This document shows, piece after piece, positions 37,660 through 49,750 of a stretch of 64,000 bases of DNA. The notes beneath the pieces were generated by a model. That model did no database searches and was not told where the DNA came from. It saw nothing but the letters and a program-made list of their open reading frames with translations. The stretch lies in contig JAWQRO010000046.1 in the NCBI GenBank assembly GCA_033557835.1, positions 1-64,000 of the forward strand. The letters are read 5' to 3'. This DNA comes from Helochares maculicollis (lineage: Eukaryota; Arthropoda; Insecta; Coleoptera; Hydrophilidae). A program made the translations under genes and the position numbers. Each line of letters opens with the position of its first letter. Positions within the stretch are counted from its first letter, which is position 1.

Positions 37660-38148
37660 CTACTGTTGTTGCTGGTTATTCTGCGGGAAGGACGGGCGTG
37701 CGATCGTTCGTTTCTGCCGCCGACTATATGGATTTTCGTTTACCGCATTCAGGCCTAAACACGGTTTACTCATAAACCTAAGATTCATTTTATTATAAAT
37801 AAATTGTAGTAATTTGTAGCTATTTCGGAAAACGGCTGCTTTTCTTAAGTGGTGAAGTTGTGTTTCACTGTCTTGGTAGAAAATTATAAAGATGCTCACA
37901 GACAAATCCCGTATTAGTTGAGTTAGATCATCTAGTAAGCCATGTATGCCAATTCGAGAAATTAGTAATGCATCCGGTGAATCGGGCAACCCATAGACTT
38001 CATGGATATATTGATTAATGTTCCAAAAATGAAATTTAAGCAATTTGCGCCGAGCTAAACTCTGATCGACTGGCCCTGTTGGGGCATTTCTGATACAACT
38101 TGATGGAGAATCATTACTATAAGAGATAACTATTACTATTGTAAACAA
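37660..38148 (-). other. unrecognised 162-codon open frame
   Basis: The middle part (38060-37810) looks somewhat protein-like: KLLKFHFWNINQYIHEVYGL, then LLDDLTQLIRDLSVSIFIIF. This pattern of a basic helix followed by hydrophobic stretches could be a remnant of an insect gustatory-receptor-like membrane protein, but the usual C-terminal motif is missing and the composition is not decisive. The last third is Gln/Asn-rich and reads through low-complexity sequence. Treated as unproven. Confidence 0.2.
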
Positions 38149-40343
38149 TGATTATCCTTATTTGTACTAGAAACAGTAGGAAAAATGAAGTAATTATCAG
38201 GAACGATGATTATTGCTAGAAACATTCGTTAGTCTTAGAGGCAAGAAATGATATTTTGTTTCGGATTTTGAAGTAATTAGTGGAACAAAAGTCTTTACGA
38301 AGAAATCGAGTTTAGTGGATGGCTTTTTACGCAACCGAAATACGAAATAAAGCTCCATCCGCGCCCGCTTTGAACGAACGCGCGTTTTGTAATTTTTTAA
38401 CGCGTCCATCGATATTTCTAAAGGTCTGCTCATTATAAATGTACGTCTCTACCACGTGGTTTTGATATGTACGATATAACAGAGCTAGAGAGAAGTTAGA
38501 CTTGGCCGCGTTTGCTTGAAAAACAGCCGTTATATTCTCCCTGTAAATAGGCTCTACCACATTCCAAATGCCTTGACCCCACCATCAGCCTAAAGCCTGC
38601 TTGATTCTAGCGCACGGAATTCCAGCGAAAAATTATTTAGCTGGTTAGCCCCGATTATCCTCGAATTTCAATATGAAAACTCGATTCCAAACTTAATCAC
38701 GATTTTTCGTCCTGAGCCGTTCGTATTATTATGAACAACTTACACTCCGAGACGAAAAATTGATATTGTGCGCAAAAGTGTAGGGTTATCCAGTCGTTGT
38801 GCTCCATCCTGTATATCATACACATCGCCCCGTTTTAATTACAAAATCGACATTCAGCGTATTCGAAATAGAAACAGTCGAGAATCGCTGACAAGCGAGT
38901 TGGAATAGCGTTTGTTTTACTGGGAACACGTATATGCGCAATGCGTTCCTATAAGGTCCACATTTATTCCTCCGGCGCTGCGAAACAATTGCGAAGCAAG
39001 CGAATGTGAACCTTGTTGCCTTTCCCTTGCCTGGGCCTCAGCTCTTCGATAAGAGAAAACGACCAAAGCATAGATCGTGAACGTTTTCCAAACAAACCAC
39101 GCGTATACCGGCGGCTCGGCGATTCCAAACGAACCCCAACGAACGAGTCCTCCACTCGTTTGGCCGCCGTAGAAAGAAGGCCAAGCGCTGAACTTTCCGC
39201 TGGCTCGAGTATCTCAACACTGACGTTGCTCTGTAATCACGCTGGCTATGAAAAAACGTTGATTTGTCGTTCGGATCAAAGTTGCCTAGCTGCCTCTTGC
39301 TCCTGCTGAAACAAACTAGCAGCGAGCGCTTCATGATTACTGTGCGACGCTGTTTCTCTTCTTCTTCACATTCACATCATCAGCATCACATCCTGCGTAG
39401 AATGACCGCGAGTTTGGTCAATGATACCCAGTTTTACTACCTCCTCTCTCTCTTTCTTTGACTTTTATTCGTTTCGACATATTTTTGTTTCGCCTGCACG
39501 GGGGTCGGAGCCCCTTTCGCTCTTAAAAATCCACGCTAGGAATTTCAAAAATTCTCATCCAACTAGACTTTGAGACAGTGCAAGTCATATTCATTTGGCT
39601 AAACCAATTAAAAGTAACTAACTGGAGGATTATGAAAGTAAAGTCGCGCGAGTGACTCTTCTTTTGCCCTAGAAAATATATCAGTGCACTCCAATTCCAC
39701 TTAGTTTCTCGGATGTCTCGCAAAAAAGCTCGATTGATCAGCGGGCTAAAAAATCTGTTATTGAATCCCACAAAACATAATCTCGACTTAGGTACCCACG
39801 GAATTTTTTCGAGCCGCAAGACAGCCGATTTTCGAAAACTTAACCGGGTCAATAATTTCCATAAAAAATTATCGGCGATTCCTGCATCGGCTCAAAAAGC
39901 TCGACCCCTTTCCGAAAGGCCCCGCACCTACAAGAAATTTCAGTAAAGTAAATAATTGCATTTAAAAGAACCACGTGTTTTTTTGTTCTTTACACACAAG
40001 AGGGGGGTTTGGCAGTATTGATATCGGATATTTCGTAGGCGGCGCTGCGCCAGCGCCCACCGGATCGCAGCCGCCAACTTAAATAGTGCGCGGAAAGAAA
40101 CCGAACGCAGCCCTCCGAAAATAAAAAATTCATCTGTTTTCTATAAAATTTTATTGTTTATCGCCGGCGTTTTGTTTATAACAATTGTCAGCGGAATAGC
40201 GAGCCCACCCCCACCTCCCGGCTCACCCTCTCCCCACCGCCGGAGCGGAGGACTTTTCCGCGTTTTTTTATTCTTTCGGAAATAAATTGTAATATTACAA
40301 AAGCTCGTTTTGGTGGAGGGGATGTGCGATGTGCTATTGGATT

Positions 40344-40357
40344 GTTGCCATGGCGAC
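40344..40357. promoter_or_regulatory. X-box-like RFX site
   Basis: GTTGCCATGGCGAC is an imperfect palindrome matching the RFX consensus (GTTGCCATGGCAAC) at 13 of 14 positions. It lies in a CpG-rich block. Whether it is bound cannot be told from sequence. Confidence 0.4.
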
Positions 40358-41350
40358 CATCGCCTACATTCATCCCCCTTCTGGTTAGGAGGCAAAAACA
40401 AAATACGGCGCTTCGTTGAAACTGCGCCGCGACGCTCCGCGTCGCTACGCCGCCGGGACGCTCTCATTTCCACCCCTCGTGAAACACTCTTCACGTTTCC
40501 CCGCTTTCGCTCCGATGGAACATTTTTTATCCCGAGCTACATGGAACGTGGGGAAGTTTTTGCCGGGACACCTCTTCTCTTTTCTCTAGATTGGAAAGCT
40601 AGAGGGAGAGCTGGAATGTATTTTTGGCCTGTTTTGATCTTTGTTTCGTTACCAGAGAGAACGGAGAATCCAGTTTTGAGCTTTAGAGCACTCCAGCGAT
40701 GATGGAAAAAATTGTTGGTTGCACGGGGGTGGGAGGGCTGGAGGGGTGTCGGAACAGGGCTCTAGGAAAATTCGGAGGCGATTACTTTGCAAAAATTTGG
40801 AATCTTTTCGAAAAGTTGAAAAATCGCGACTGCGAAAAACTTGCTTACTATTTTCACTGAAACTTGAAAATGAGTTCTTCAACTGGAAGATTTTTTTATA
40901 TACCAACTGCATGTTGTCTTGCAATATTTGGTTTCGATGACGAAACCAAATTATCATAGCTGGTTATATCACGGGCGCATCAAATAGTAGCTGTATCTTG
41001 TGATAGCACTCATTGCTGCATAGTAGTCTTAAAAAAGCGAATCAAATTCAATAGTCTTTACTTTACAAGTCAGAAAATTTTTAATTCAGTATACATTTTT
41101 AAAATGTATCCAATAACTCAAGTGTTACCAAATATAGGTATATCGAAAGGAACTCTTAAAATCTCAACCATATTTCTTCGATAAACAATAAACAAATGGC
41201 TCGAATCCTGTCTTGTATAGAATAAAATCTTCTAATGCCAGGTCGCCATATTTAAACATTTTAAAAATAATGATTTATATTTTCTGGAAAGTGTCTTACT
41301 TCCCTAAACTGGAAGGCCATGCCGAACTAGCGAGGCACAACTTGCAATGT

Positions 41351-41367
41351 GTGAGGCGAAGCCTCAC
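41351..41367. repeat. short hairpin repeat, copy 1
   Basis: GTGAGGCGAAGCCTCAC: 7-base perfect arms with a GAA loop. Preceded by GGCACAACTTGCAATGT, which is also seen before copy 2 at 41942. Confidence 0.7.
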
Positions 41368-41941
41368 CCAAGATCATCTTATATTAAAAACGGAAGATTT
41401 ACATTTCTAAAAAAATCGTCAAAATCACTGGGTAAAAGATACAGAAATTGCTTGAAATCCGGAATAATAAAAAACTTTTATTCCTTATTAACACTATCAA
41501 GATCCTTCTCGCAACTAAAAACATCTCACCATATTTTGAAACTTATTTACAATTGTGGTAAAGTTTATAAGACCAATAAACATAGAGACTGTGCCTTGCT
41601 TCGCTTAGCTGCCCTTACGAAGGGCAAACGAAAATTCGTGAATAAATGAATAAATACAAAATTAAATGTAATATAAATTTAAGTTGTAGTGTAACTCCAG
41701 AATGGCGGACGATTTTAATTTCGAATCACTACAACTAAGGATGTTGTCAGGTTTTCGTACTATATAAACAAAGGGCACTTCGCCGGAATCCTACATTTTG
41801 TGTAGAACGGAAGTAAATGTGCTAACACTCTTAGTTTTAGTAGAAATATTTAAAAAATCATTACTTACACTTTTAATAACAATACTAAAATCCACACATT
41901 TGGTGGCTGTGTCTTTCTACGCTCGGCACAACTTACGAAGT

Positions 41942-41958
41942 GTGAGACTAAGCCTCAC
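41942..41958. repeat. short hairpin repeat, copy 2
   Basis: GTGAGACTAAGCCTCAC, the same hairpin with one arm mismatch, preceded by GGCACAACTTACGAAGT. The two copies are 591 bases apart, in the same direction, with AT-rich spacers. Confidence 0.65.
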
Positions 41959-41999
41959 CTTTTCGCATCTAAGAACATCTTAATATAGTAAAAAGAAAA

Positions 42000-44870
42000 G
42001 AATTGCAATTATTCAAACGTTTCTAACACCTACAAGCTTCGTAGCTTGCGAAGGGTGGTGAGTGTTCGCAATTGCGACCGTCAAGATTTTTCTTGCATCG
42101 AAGACGAACTCGCCAAATATATTTGTAACAGGGAGTCTAGCATGTCTAAATTTTATGGCTGAAATAAATACACATATACACTAGAAGTATAAGAAATTGT
42201 CGGAGAATAAAAAGTAAACAATTTAATTGAATACAAAAAAATCACAAAATTGTTACTATGAATCAATGTTTAAATAAATATGTTTATAAAATCTAAAGAT
42301 TTTTTTATTTAACTTTAGTTTAAAACATTTATTTGCATATAGTTAGTAAAATGCAAATACAAAATAACATACTTCTGTCTCTAATAAATTTTTTAACATT
42401 TACAAGCGTTGCATCAGAGCGGAGCGAAACGTCTCATTAAAAAGTGAATTTGATTATATATTTATTGATCATTTAGAGGAAGTAGCAAATTTCGCGCAGC
42501 AGTTTTTTAAAAAAATTTTCAATAAGTAAGCCGAAAGGCATATCATAAACCTGAATTCAGCTAGTATTTATCAAGAAATCAATATTTTTATATTTATAAA
42601 GATATCTGAGAGAGTAATAACATAGGTAACAAGTAGAGTACAAATGGTATTGCCTAAAGAGGAAATACCAACTCTAAGCTTCTAACGCTCTAAATTGAAG
42701 TTATTAAATTTAAACATTTGCGATAAAATTTAGTGGCTGTGCTTTTGGAGGCACAAAAAATAAAAATTTATCAAAAAAAAAATGCAATGAGGAAAAACGT
42801 CTGTGCTTATATTAGAGAAAATTTGATAGGCACTCACCTTTACACAAATGCCAGTTGCATAGGATTTAAAAATGGTTTCCAAACAATTCCAAGCACTTAA
42901 GGGGATATAATCAGCAGCAAATCACATTGCAGTGAATGTACATGTAGATATAGCCTAAGAGTCTAGTAGCCTGAACGCACAAGACGGCCGCGCAAAATTT
43001 GCAAATTTTAAGTTTTTTAATTAAAAGCATTAGGCGAAAATCAAGCGCGATCGGCCCGATATTTCTATATAATAAGATCATCGACGGTCGTATGTGGCCA
43101 TTTCGTCACTTTTGCCTCGCGCCAAGCCAACATTTCACCGAATTTTATGCAAAAATAGTCAGAGACGCACAAGTGGTTTCACCAGCATAAATGATTGACA
43201 GATGGCAAATAAAGTCAAATGTAGATCCATGGCTATCTAAGTATTCAGCTCTTTATAAAATTGTTCATACATAAACATATTCAAATACTTCTTCTTCATC
43301 GTCTTGTAAGATTGACATATGTTGAGACAATAAAATAATTATATTTTTGAACAATGCTTTGTTTGAGACAATTTTCAATTACATTTGTATACGCTTTAAA
43401 TGATTATTTTGGCAAGGAATTGCACACCTATCTAGTAAGGACCAATTGGTGTTAAAAATCAACAAGTTAAGACTTAAAGACTTTGTAATATACCTTTTAT
43501 GTATATTAACGACGTACTTAATCGATAGTTGCCTTTTCTGCAATACGTGCAGCAAAATTGTTGTTCGCCAATTCTCGTAAGCATTTAAAGCATCAAATTG
43601 TTTAAATAGTAGAAGTAAATAAACTTCAGGCCCGGCCATAAATTGACGCTTATTAAAACTCATCGAATCAGACTATGATCAGGCAAATAGTATTGCTTGA
43701 AGCCAATCAAGCGATGCCTATAGAACCTTTCAGTATATATTCTAGTTATGTTGCAGCAAAGAATATGTGTAGTAAGTATCAGCATGCAATAACCACGTTT
43801 TGTAGCGGAAATTTTGCAGTTCTACATTAACTGTAGTAATAATACAAGTGATAACTCGGTTTTTGAAATGTATTCATCAACAAAATAATGCAGAATTTTA
43901 TAAACTACATATCAATTATGCAGTAAATGAGTGTTCCTAAGAAAAAAAGCGTTATGAAAACCAACAAAAAATAAGTTTTGCCGAGTAGAAACCAACCCTA
44001 GGCACTACCCTCCTTTTTTGTATAAGCCCCAGAAGAGCGACAGTGTGCAGGCAGGCTAGCGATGGTGGAAAAGAACGGCTCTAACAGTGTGTAGTAACAG
44101 GGGGGTCGCAAATAGAAATACATAAGGGAAGATTTGAACGTTCAACCATCCGCCAACGGGGCCCGACTCTGTGCCGTCGCATCGTCGTGCCGAAGTAGGT
44201 ACTCGTAAGTTGCAAGGCGCGATGAATTTACGTATCCAGTTGGCGTGGAATGACTGGCGAGAGGGAAGTTGAAGCTTCGACGGAGGGTAGTTCCCTATTT
44301 TACCGCTCGGCAGACCCTCGGAATACAACGAGGGCTGCTACCCCTACAAGGGGCCTCGCTTCTAGATCTAAAAACAAGGTTTAAACGATTATTTCTCTCT
44401 TGTTAAAAATGGCGCTCTCAAAAAAGTTCTAATATTTTCCCCCTTCTCATTTTCGTCGCCCCCCTATCCTTATTTCACTCTTCCTCATTTTCATTTGTTT
44501 TTCGCGTTTTCTTTTATCTCCTTCGCACTTTGAATTTTAAAGTCTAGGACGATACTCATCTAGTTGGATGTGCTCATTTCTCTTTACCTCGCAGTTCCTC
44601 AACTTTCTCTATTTTAGAGCTGGTCAGGCTTCTCTATTTTTGAACGAGTCAATTCCCTTTTTTTACTCTTCTATAGTACAGAAAAATTATGGCGACTTAA
44701 GATTTTGTCGGTTTTTCACATTTGGAAGGCTTCTGGATTTTGCCCCCAAATGCTGACCATGACAAGCTAAGGGCCACAGTAATAAATTATAATAAAAGTC
44801 AAGCGTTTAATTTTGTTGGCGGATAATCTGGAAAATTTGTGATATGAGTGAACCCATATTTACACAAGAC
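42000..44870. other. AT-rich stretch with one GC-rich block, no gene seen
   Basis: Frames at 42999-43190, 43379-43663, 44056-44328 and 44568-44756 show no domains. The 44.0-44.4 kb piece is richer in GC. It holds a small CCCCTACAAGGGG hairpin near 44341. Confidence 0.4.
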
Positions 44871-45837
44871 ATACATTTTTGCATAATAATGAATTTTTAT
44901 TGCTTCAAAAAGTTTGAGTAAACAACTAAGTCATGGAATAAAGACCTCACAAACATTGCAACCAATTACCGATTCTTGTCTTCACTTTTTTGTGTTTTGC
45001 AATTATATTTTTAACCATGTTTATTATTTAACGCATCTTCAGCTTACTAGTAAGCGAAGTTTCTTTGATTTTTCAAGGATTTTTTTGCGAGAAACGTGTA
45101 ATATTCGTACAGTAAGAAACTGAAAATACATCAAGAATCGCATAAGCTTCGCTTACTCGAGATTTGTTCAGTCATACATCTTAGAATGAAGTGCATTAAA
45201 GAATGAACACATTCAAACCGAAAAAATGATATGTTATAATTTTACTTTCTTCGGAAAATTATTAGTTTAGGCATTTCCTTTAGATGACTAACTCAATTGC
45301 TCGAATTTTGAAGAAATTGCAAATTGTACATTTGGTAGAAAAGAAGAAAATCAGCTTCGCTTATTACGCCAAAAAACAAATAAGATGCATTTACTCGGGA
45401 TTCACTTTCGTTAAAAATGTCTATTTTTTATGCGGTTTGTAATTACATTCTTAACGTATCCCAAGTAAACGAAGCTCATGCGATTCTTGATGTATTTTCC
45501 TTCTATGTGGAGAGTCTGAAATTCACAGTATTACAACCTACCAAGTCTATTATCTGAACAACGGTGTGAGGATATGCACTTGAAGCTACGTTATCGGTTT
45601 TTATTTTTCAATTGATGGTGTGTTTAACACTATACAACTTATAAATCTAACAAATTAGCGTGTTCGGTGCTCCAACCACCTAGAAATTTTAAATCTACTA
45701 GTTTTAATGATTTTAAGGTGTATAGAAAATTACAATTATATTAATAATCGTCACAGTGTAGAATTAGAAATCTGAGGATTTAAACTTTTAGGCTGGCACT
45801 TCCTGTTGCTCTCAATGTCTCAAAAAATGATACGGTT

Positions 45838-45995
45838 GTACGTTTTTGCTATATCTGTATGCCAAATTTAATCACTGCAGCGCAAACGGTCTGAGCTCTA
45901 TCGTGTTTCCCAGCAATCTTCAATATCAGCAAAATCTCGAGGTCGAATTTGTTCATGATCCCTTTATTATACTTCATATTATAATAAGACGGGAA
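45838..45995 (-). repeat. dispersed repeat family 1, copy D (fragment)
   Basis: Shares GCGCAAACGGTCTGAGCTCT, CAAAATCTCGAGGTCGAATT and TTCATGATCCCTTTATTATA with copies B and C (same direction as C), and ends GACGGGAATT, the counterpart of the AATTCCCGTATT inner end in copy B. Confidence 0.65.
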
Positions 45996-47384
45996 TTAAA
46001 AATATAAAGCATATTTTCATTTAAAAATGTCAGCAATTCGAATTGATTTCCATGATTTCTGCATTGATCGTTACGAAAAACGCTTTGTTTTTAATTTGGG
46101 TGCATATTTCCTGGTTTTTAATTTGTAGTATGGCGATTTGACTTTAAAATCAGCTCAACACTTTATTATCGAAATATTAGAAGTCCTACAAGCCAAATAG
46201 TATACGTACATGCAGGAGACAACATAACCAGTTGTACATTTGTAGCGCACCTTTAGGATGCTGAAAGAGTTTGGTTAAAATATTACATATTCTTAACAAC
46301 GAGCTTTTTACATATAATTTTAAATTGACCAATTGAATTAGTCGCGGTTTGAAATTCCAACCAATAAGATTCGAGTAATTTGACATCTTTTCAAAAGGCC
46401 AAGTTAGTGCATACAAGAACAGAAATCGCCTCGTTTTGGTTAATATCTCGAAGGAACTCCAGCCGATTATCATGATTTCAGTATTACTCGGCAAGAAAAT
46501 CAATCGGCCATTCATTTATATACATATATTATGCTAGATATTTGTAACAAAGCGTCAATGCGGCTATTAAAAATATATCATCGAGTGGTCTCCAACATAA
46601 CCCACGAAATTATGTCGATTTTCTTTTAATTCCAATTTGAGCCAAGCACCAATACGTTTTGAATGTTAGTAGTGAATTTTAGTAAATTCTTATTGTTAAT
46701 ATTTATATTTTCAATATACCGCCCCTGTGTCTCAAGCCAATATTGTGAATTGTCGAAAATTGTCTGTTTGCGAGGGAATGCGAATCGGGAAGGTTTTTTT
46801 TTGATGACGCATATCCTGAATACATTACCCGAACACTAAACAGCGGCTTTCCCAGTGACTAGGCGCCACAGCATTGCCTTCCTTGCCTATCGTTCCCCTT
46901 GAGTAACAAACGGACAGCCGAGTTTTAGGCCTCCCTCTCGGAAATACTGCTGGGGCGATGGGATGGCAATTTCGTCTAGCAGGTAGCCAGACTAGAAGCA
47001 ACAGCTTCGAAGTTTTAAGAATTGGAACCAAATATTTTACTTAAGCGCCGACTTTAGAAATCGCGGGGTTTTAAGCCTTTTTTAATATTTGCTAGTAAGT
47101 ATAAAGTGGAGTGGTCTGCCTTTTACCCTAACATGGAACAATATGTGAGAATTACAATTTGAAACGCGTCTCAGACCTCCGATCAAGTTTAAATTTGGTA
47201 TGTGCTCATTTTGTACAATTTTTACGTGCAGCCAAAATTTCGATGTTGCGTTTCGGTCTGTACTCGTATTTAGTACGAGAAAATCGAAATCGGCTTAGGT
47301 TAAGATCGCTTCCTGTTGCGTGAATGAGTGTAAAGTAGTTGGCGATCCAAGTTTTCACTATAATAGTCATACAATGTCCAAAAT

Positions 47385-47600
47385 TAAAATGTTGAATGTT
47401 TTCACAATGGGACCTAGGCAAAAAAAGCACAATCTTGAATCGTTGGAATATTGACAATATGCAAAATGAAACGTTGAAAATGGAATCGTTCAAAAATGAA
47501 ACGTTGAAGATATGAAAACGCTCAAAAACGTATCGTTGCAAAAAGAAACCGCCAAAAAATGAAGCGTTTGAAAAAAACGAGGCAGAGCGAATGAAACAAG
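47385..47600. repeat. degenerate tandem repeat (AAAATGAAACGTTGAA type)
   Basis: Consecutive units of 13-17 bases: ATGAAACGTTGAAAAT, GGAATCGTTCAAAA, ATGAAACGTTGAAGAT, ATGAAAACGCTCAAAA, ACGTATCGTTGCAAAA, AGAAACCGCCAAAAA, ATGAAGCGTTTGAAAA. The long minus frame here is a by-product of the repeat. Confidence 0.8.
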
Positions 47601-47816
47601 GAAAATGGAATGATGAAAATAATGATAGTAGTAATAATAAGATTGTATTATTTTGAACAATGCACTCTGTATAATAATCTTTTCCATGGGTAACCCATGT
47701 GATGTGAGCGAGTGAGTAGTTGGATTCCACTCATGATTTTATAATGCACACTTTCTACTTATTCTCACAGTTGGCTGTGCAATAGCATGCTAGCGTAGCA
47801 GCAGCGTAGCCAGGCT

Positions 47817-47862
47817 GGCCAACCAACCAACCGACCAACCAAGCAAGCGAGCAACCAGTCAG
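47817..47862. repeat. short CCAA/CAAG simple repeat
   Basis: Imperfect CCAACCAACCAACCGACCAA run followed by CAAGCAAGCGAGC, in a locally CpG-rich stretch. Confidence 0.8.
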
Positions 47863-49673
47863 GTCGGACGAAGGCCGATTACTCTAGTCGAGAAACGCCA
47901 AGGTTATCTTGACTCTCTGACTTAACATACACCTTGTGCAACAACGCACAAGAACCAACCACACAATTTACAACACATACTTTGACGAATACTAAGCTCT
48001 TGCGTTACGATGCGTTGCATTGCGTTGATTCGCTTTGCTGTGGCAATTAAAGGGTAAAACTTACGTTTTGATAGTCTTCTTCTCAGGCTGTGCTTCTCTA
48101 TAGTTTTTGATTTTAGACGATTTTGCACCAATTAAATAATATCTAAACACAAATGAGCAAATAGATTGCGGTAGAACGTTACATAAAAAGAAACATTAAA
48201 ACAGAGAGAGCCCGACCCCTTCTAAATGGGCACAACTAAGATTCTAAAAATCTGAAATACCTACTCAAAATTCCAATATATCTAACCTACCTACATGTGT
48301 AGTATAAAAGTACTGGCGAATTTGTGTAATTATAGAATAAATCCTACGTACATTGCAGAAATCCTACTAAAATCTTCTGCTTTCATCTTCTTTGACTTTA
48401 AATTTATTTTTGAATTAAAACATATTTACGTACAGTAAACAAAAGATATTGCGATCATAAAAAAATTCATCTCTAGATTATGACGGTGCTTCACGTTGCG
48501 AAAGTACATGAATCCACTTTTTGAATTGTAGGAACAGTAGGAAAATTAAAATAAAAACAAGAATCGCACAAGCTTCGCTTACTCAGGATTCGCTAGAGCT
48601 AGAGCTTCATTATTTCAAAAACTATTCTGGTGCTTCAGGCTGCCGATAGGAACAATTTTTTTCATTTTATTTTATAGAGAAATTATTTTTCTAGCCATTC
48701 CTCGTAAACCAGTAAGTTACTTGATTTATTTAATAAGTAATTTCAAAATATACATACAGTAGGAAAGTAGGAAAACATCAAGAACCGCATAATTTATGGT
48801 TAAGAACCCCAGTATAAGAATATCGAGAAAGTTTGCAAAAGACACCAAAGAATCTTCACTTATTCGCAGAGTGGCGGCGCCTTGAAACATAAACTTGCAT
48901 CAAAACTAAAAAACGTAATATGATTTTAAGGCTATTTGTAATTATATTTTGATAACGTCTTCATTACGTGGTCACTCAGGCATCCCAAGCTTTCGATATC
49001 AACAGAAATTATCTTAGGCTTTCGTTAGCAACAAAAAATAAGGAAATATAATTATTTTTTAACTTAAGATCTGAAAAATGCTGCTCACTTTATTACATTT
49101 GCAATAATGGCCTACTAAAAATACATAACAAGCTTAAGACTAAATATTACTATGAATATTTAACTAATTATGTGTGCTTTAATTTTCGTTTACTCGCAGA
49201 CGATTTTTGAGATTTTTAAGCCAGTTTAGTTCTCAACTTTTTCTAAATGGACGAGGGACTTGTGTAACTCTCGATTTGTTTCTACTTTGCGACAGACTTG
49301 CCAGCGAAGCGTCTTCTAATCACGACTTTTTTGTTATTTCTAACTTTTGGAAACAACAAAAAATATTTGTCAAAAATTCATTTAAGCAGAGACAACTTTG
49401 TGACTTAAATTTCTTGATGTTTGAGTTTTCTAACCGTTCAAGTTAATGACCGATTTCGTATTGCAGTTTTGTCTAGTTTACATTAATGGAACGAATTTAG
49501 GCGCAAAATTCAGCTGAGCCTGACTGAACTAATCAATTGCGGGCGCACAAACTTATCTTAAGCGAAACGTATACACGCTAATAGTTTATCCTCGACAACG
49601 TTGAACTCTTGCAATTTGGTGACAATGTTCAAAAAGTGCGACGTAAATCGACCGTTTAAGGGGACCAAATAAT

Positions 49674-49750
49674 AAATTTAAAGTTTAAGCATTCAAATTT
49701 GAGCCACTAAGTTATAATATTTCAAATTTAAATGCTTAAGCTTTAAATTT
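49674..49750. repeat. long inverted repeat / stem-loop
   Basis: Left arm 49674-49702 and right arm 49722-49750 are 29 bases each and pair at 27 of 29 positions, with a 19-base loop. AT-rich, 1.2 kb upstream of the tara coding exon. It could be a small MITE or a transcribed hairpin. Confidence 0.85.

Larger units (their letters stand above)
37000..40960. promoter_or_regulatory. CpG-rich blocks within the probable tara intron
   Basis: CpG-rich segments at about 37.1-37.7, 38.3-38.7, 38.9-39.4 and 39.9-40.7 kb. Many overlapping frames on both strands (for example 40141-40494 minus, 40310-40702 plus, 39013-39309 plus) are typical of GC-rich non-coding DNA; none shows a domain. An RFX-type X-box lies at 40344-40357. 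They may be enhancers or alternative promoters of tara. Confidence 0.35.

Noticed and set aside
40141..40702. Long frames on both strands in GC-rich DNA
   Set aside because: Low stop-codon density from base composition; Arg/Ser/Pro-rich, without a domain, and both strands open equally.
47206..47730. 174-codon minus frame rich in Phe/Ser
   Set aside because: Covers a degenerate tandem repeat (47385-47600), so the repeated SFFSNASFF-type words follow from the DNA repeat.
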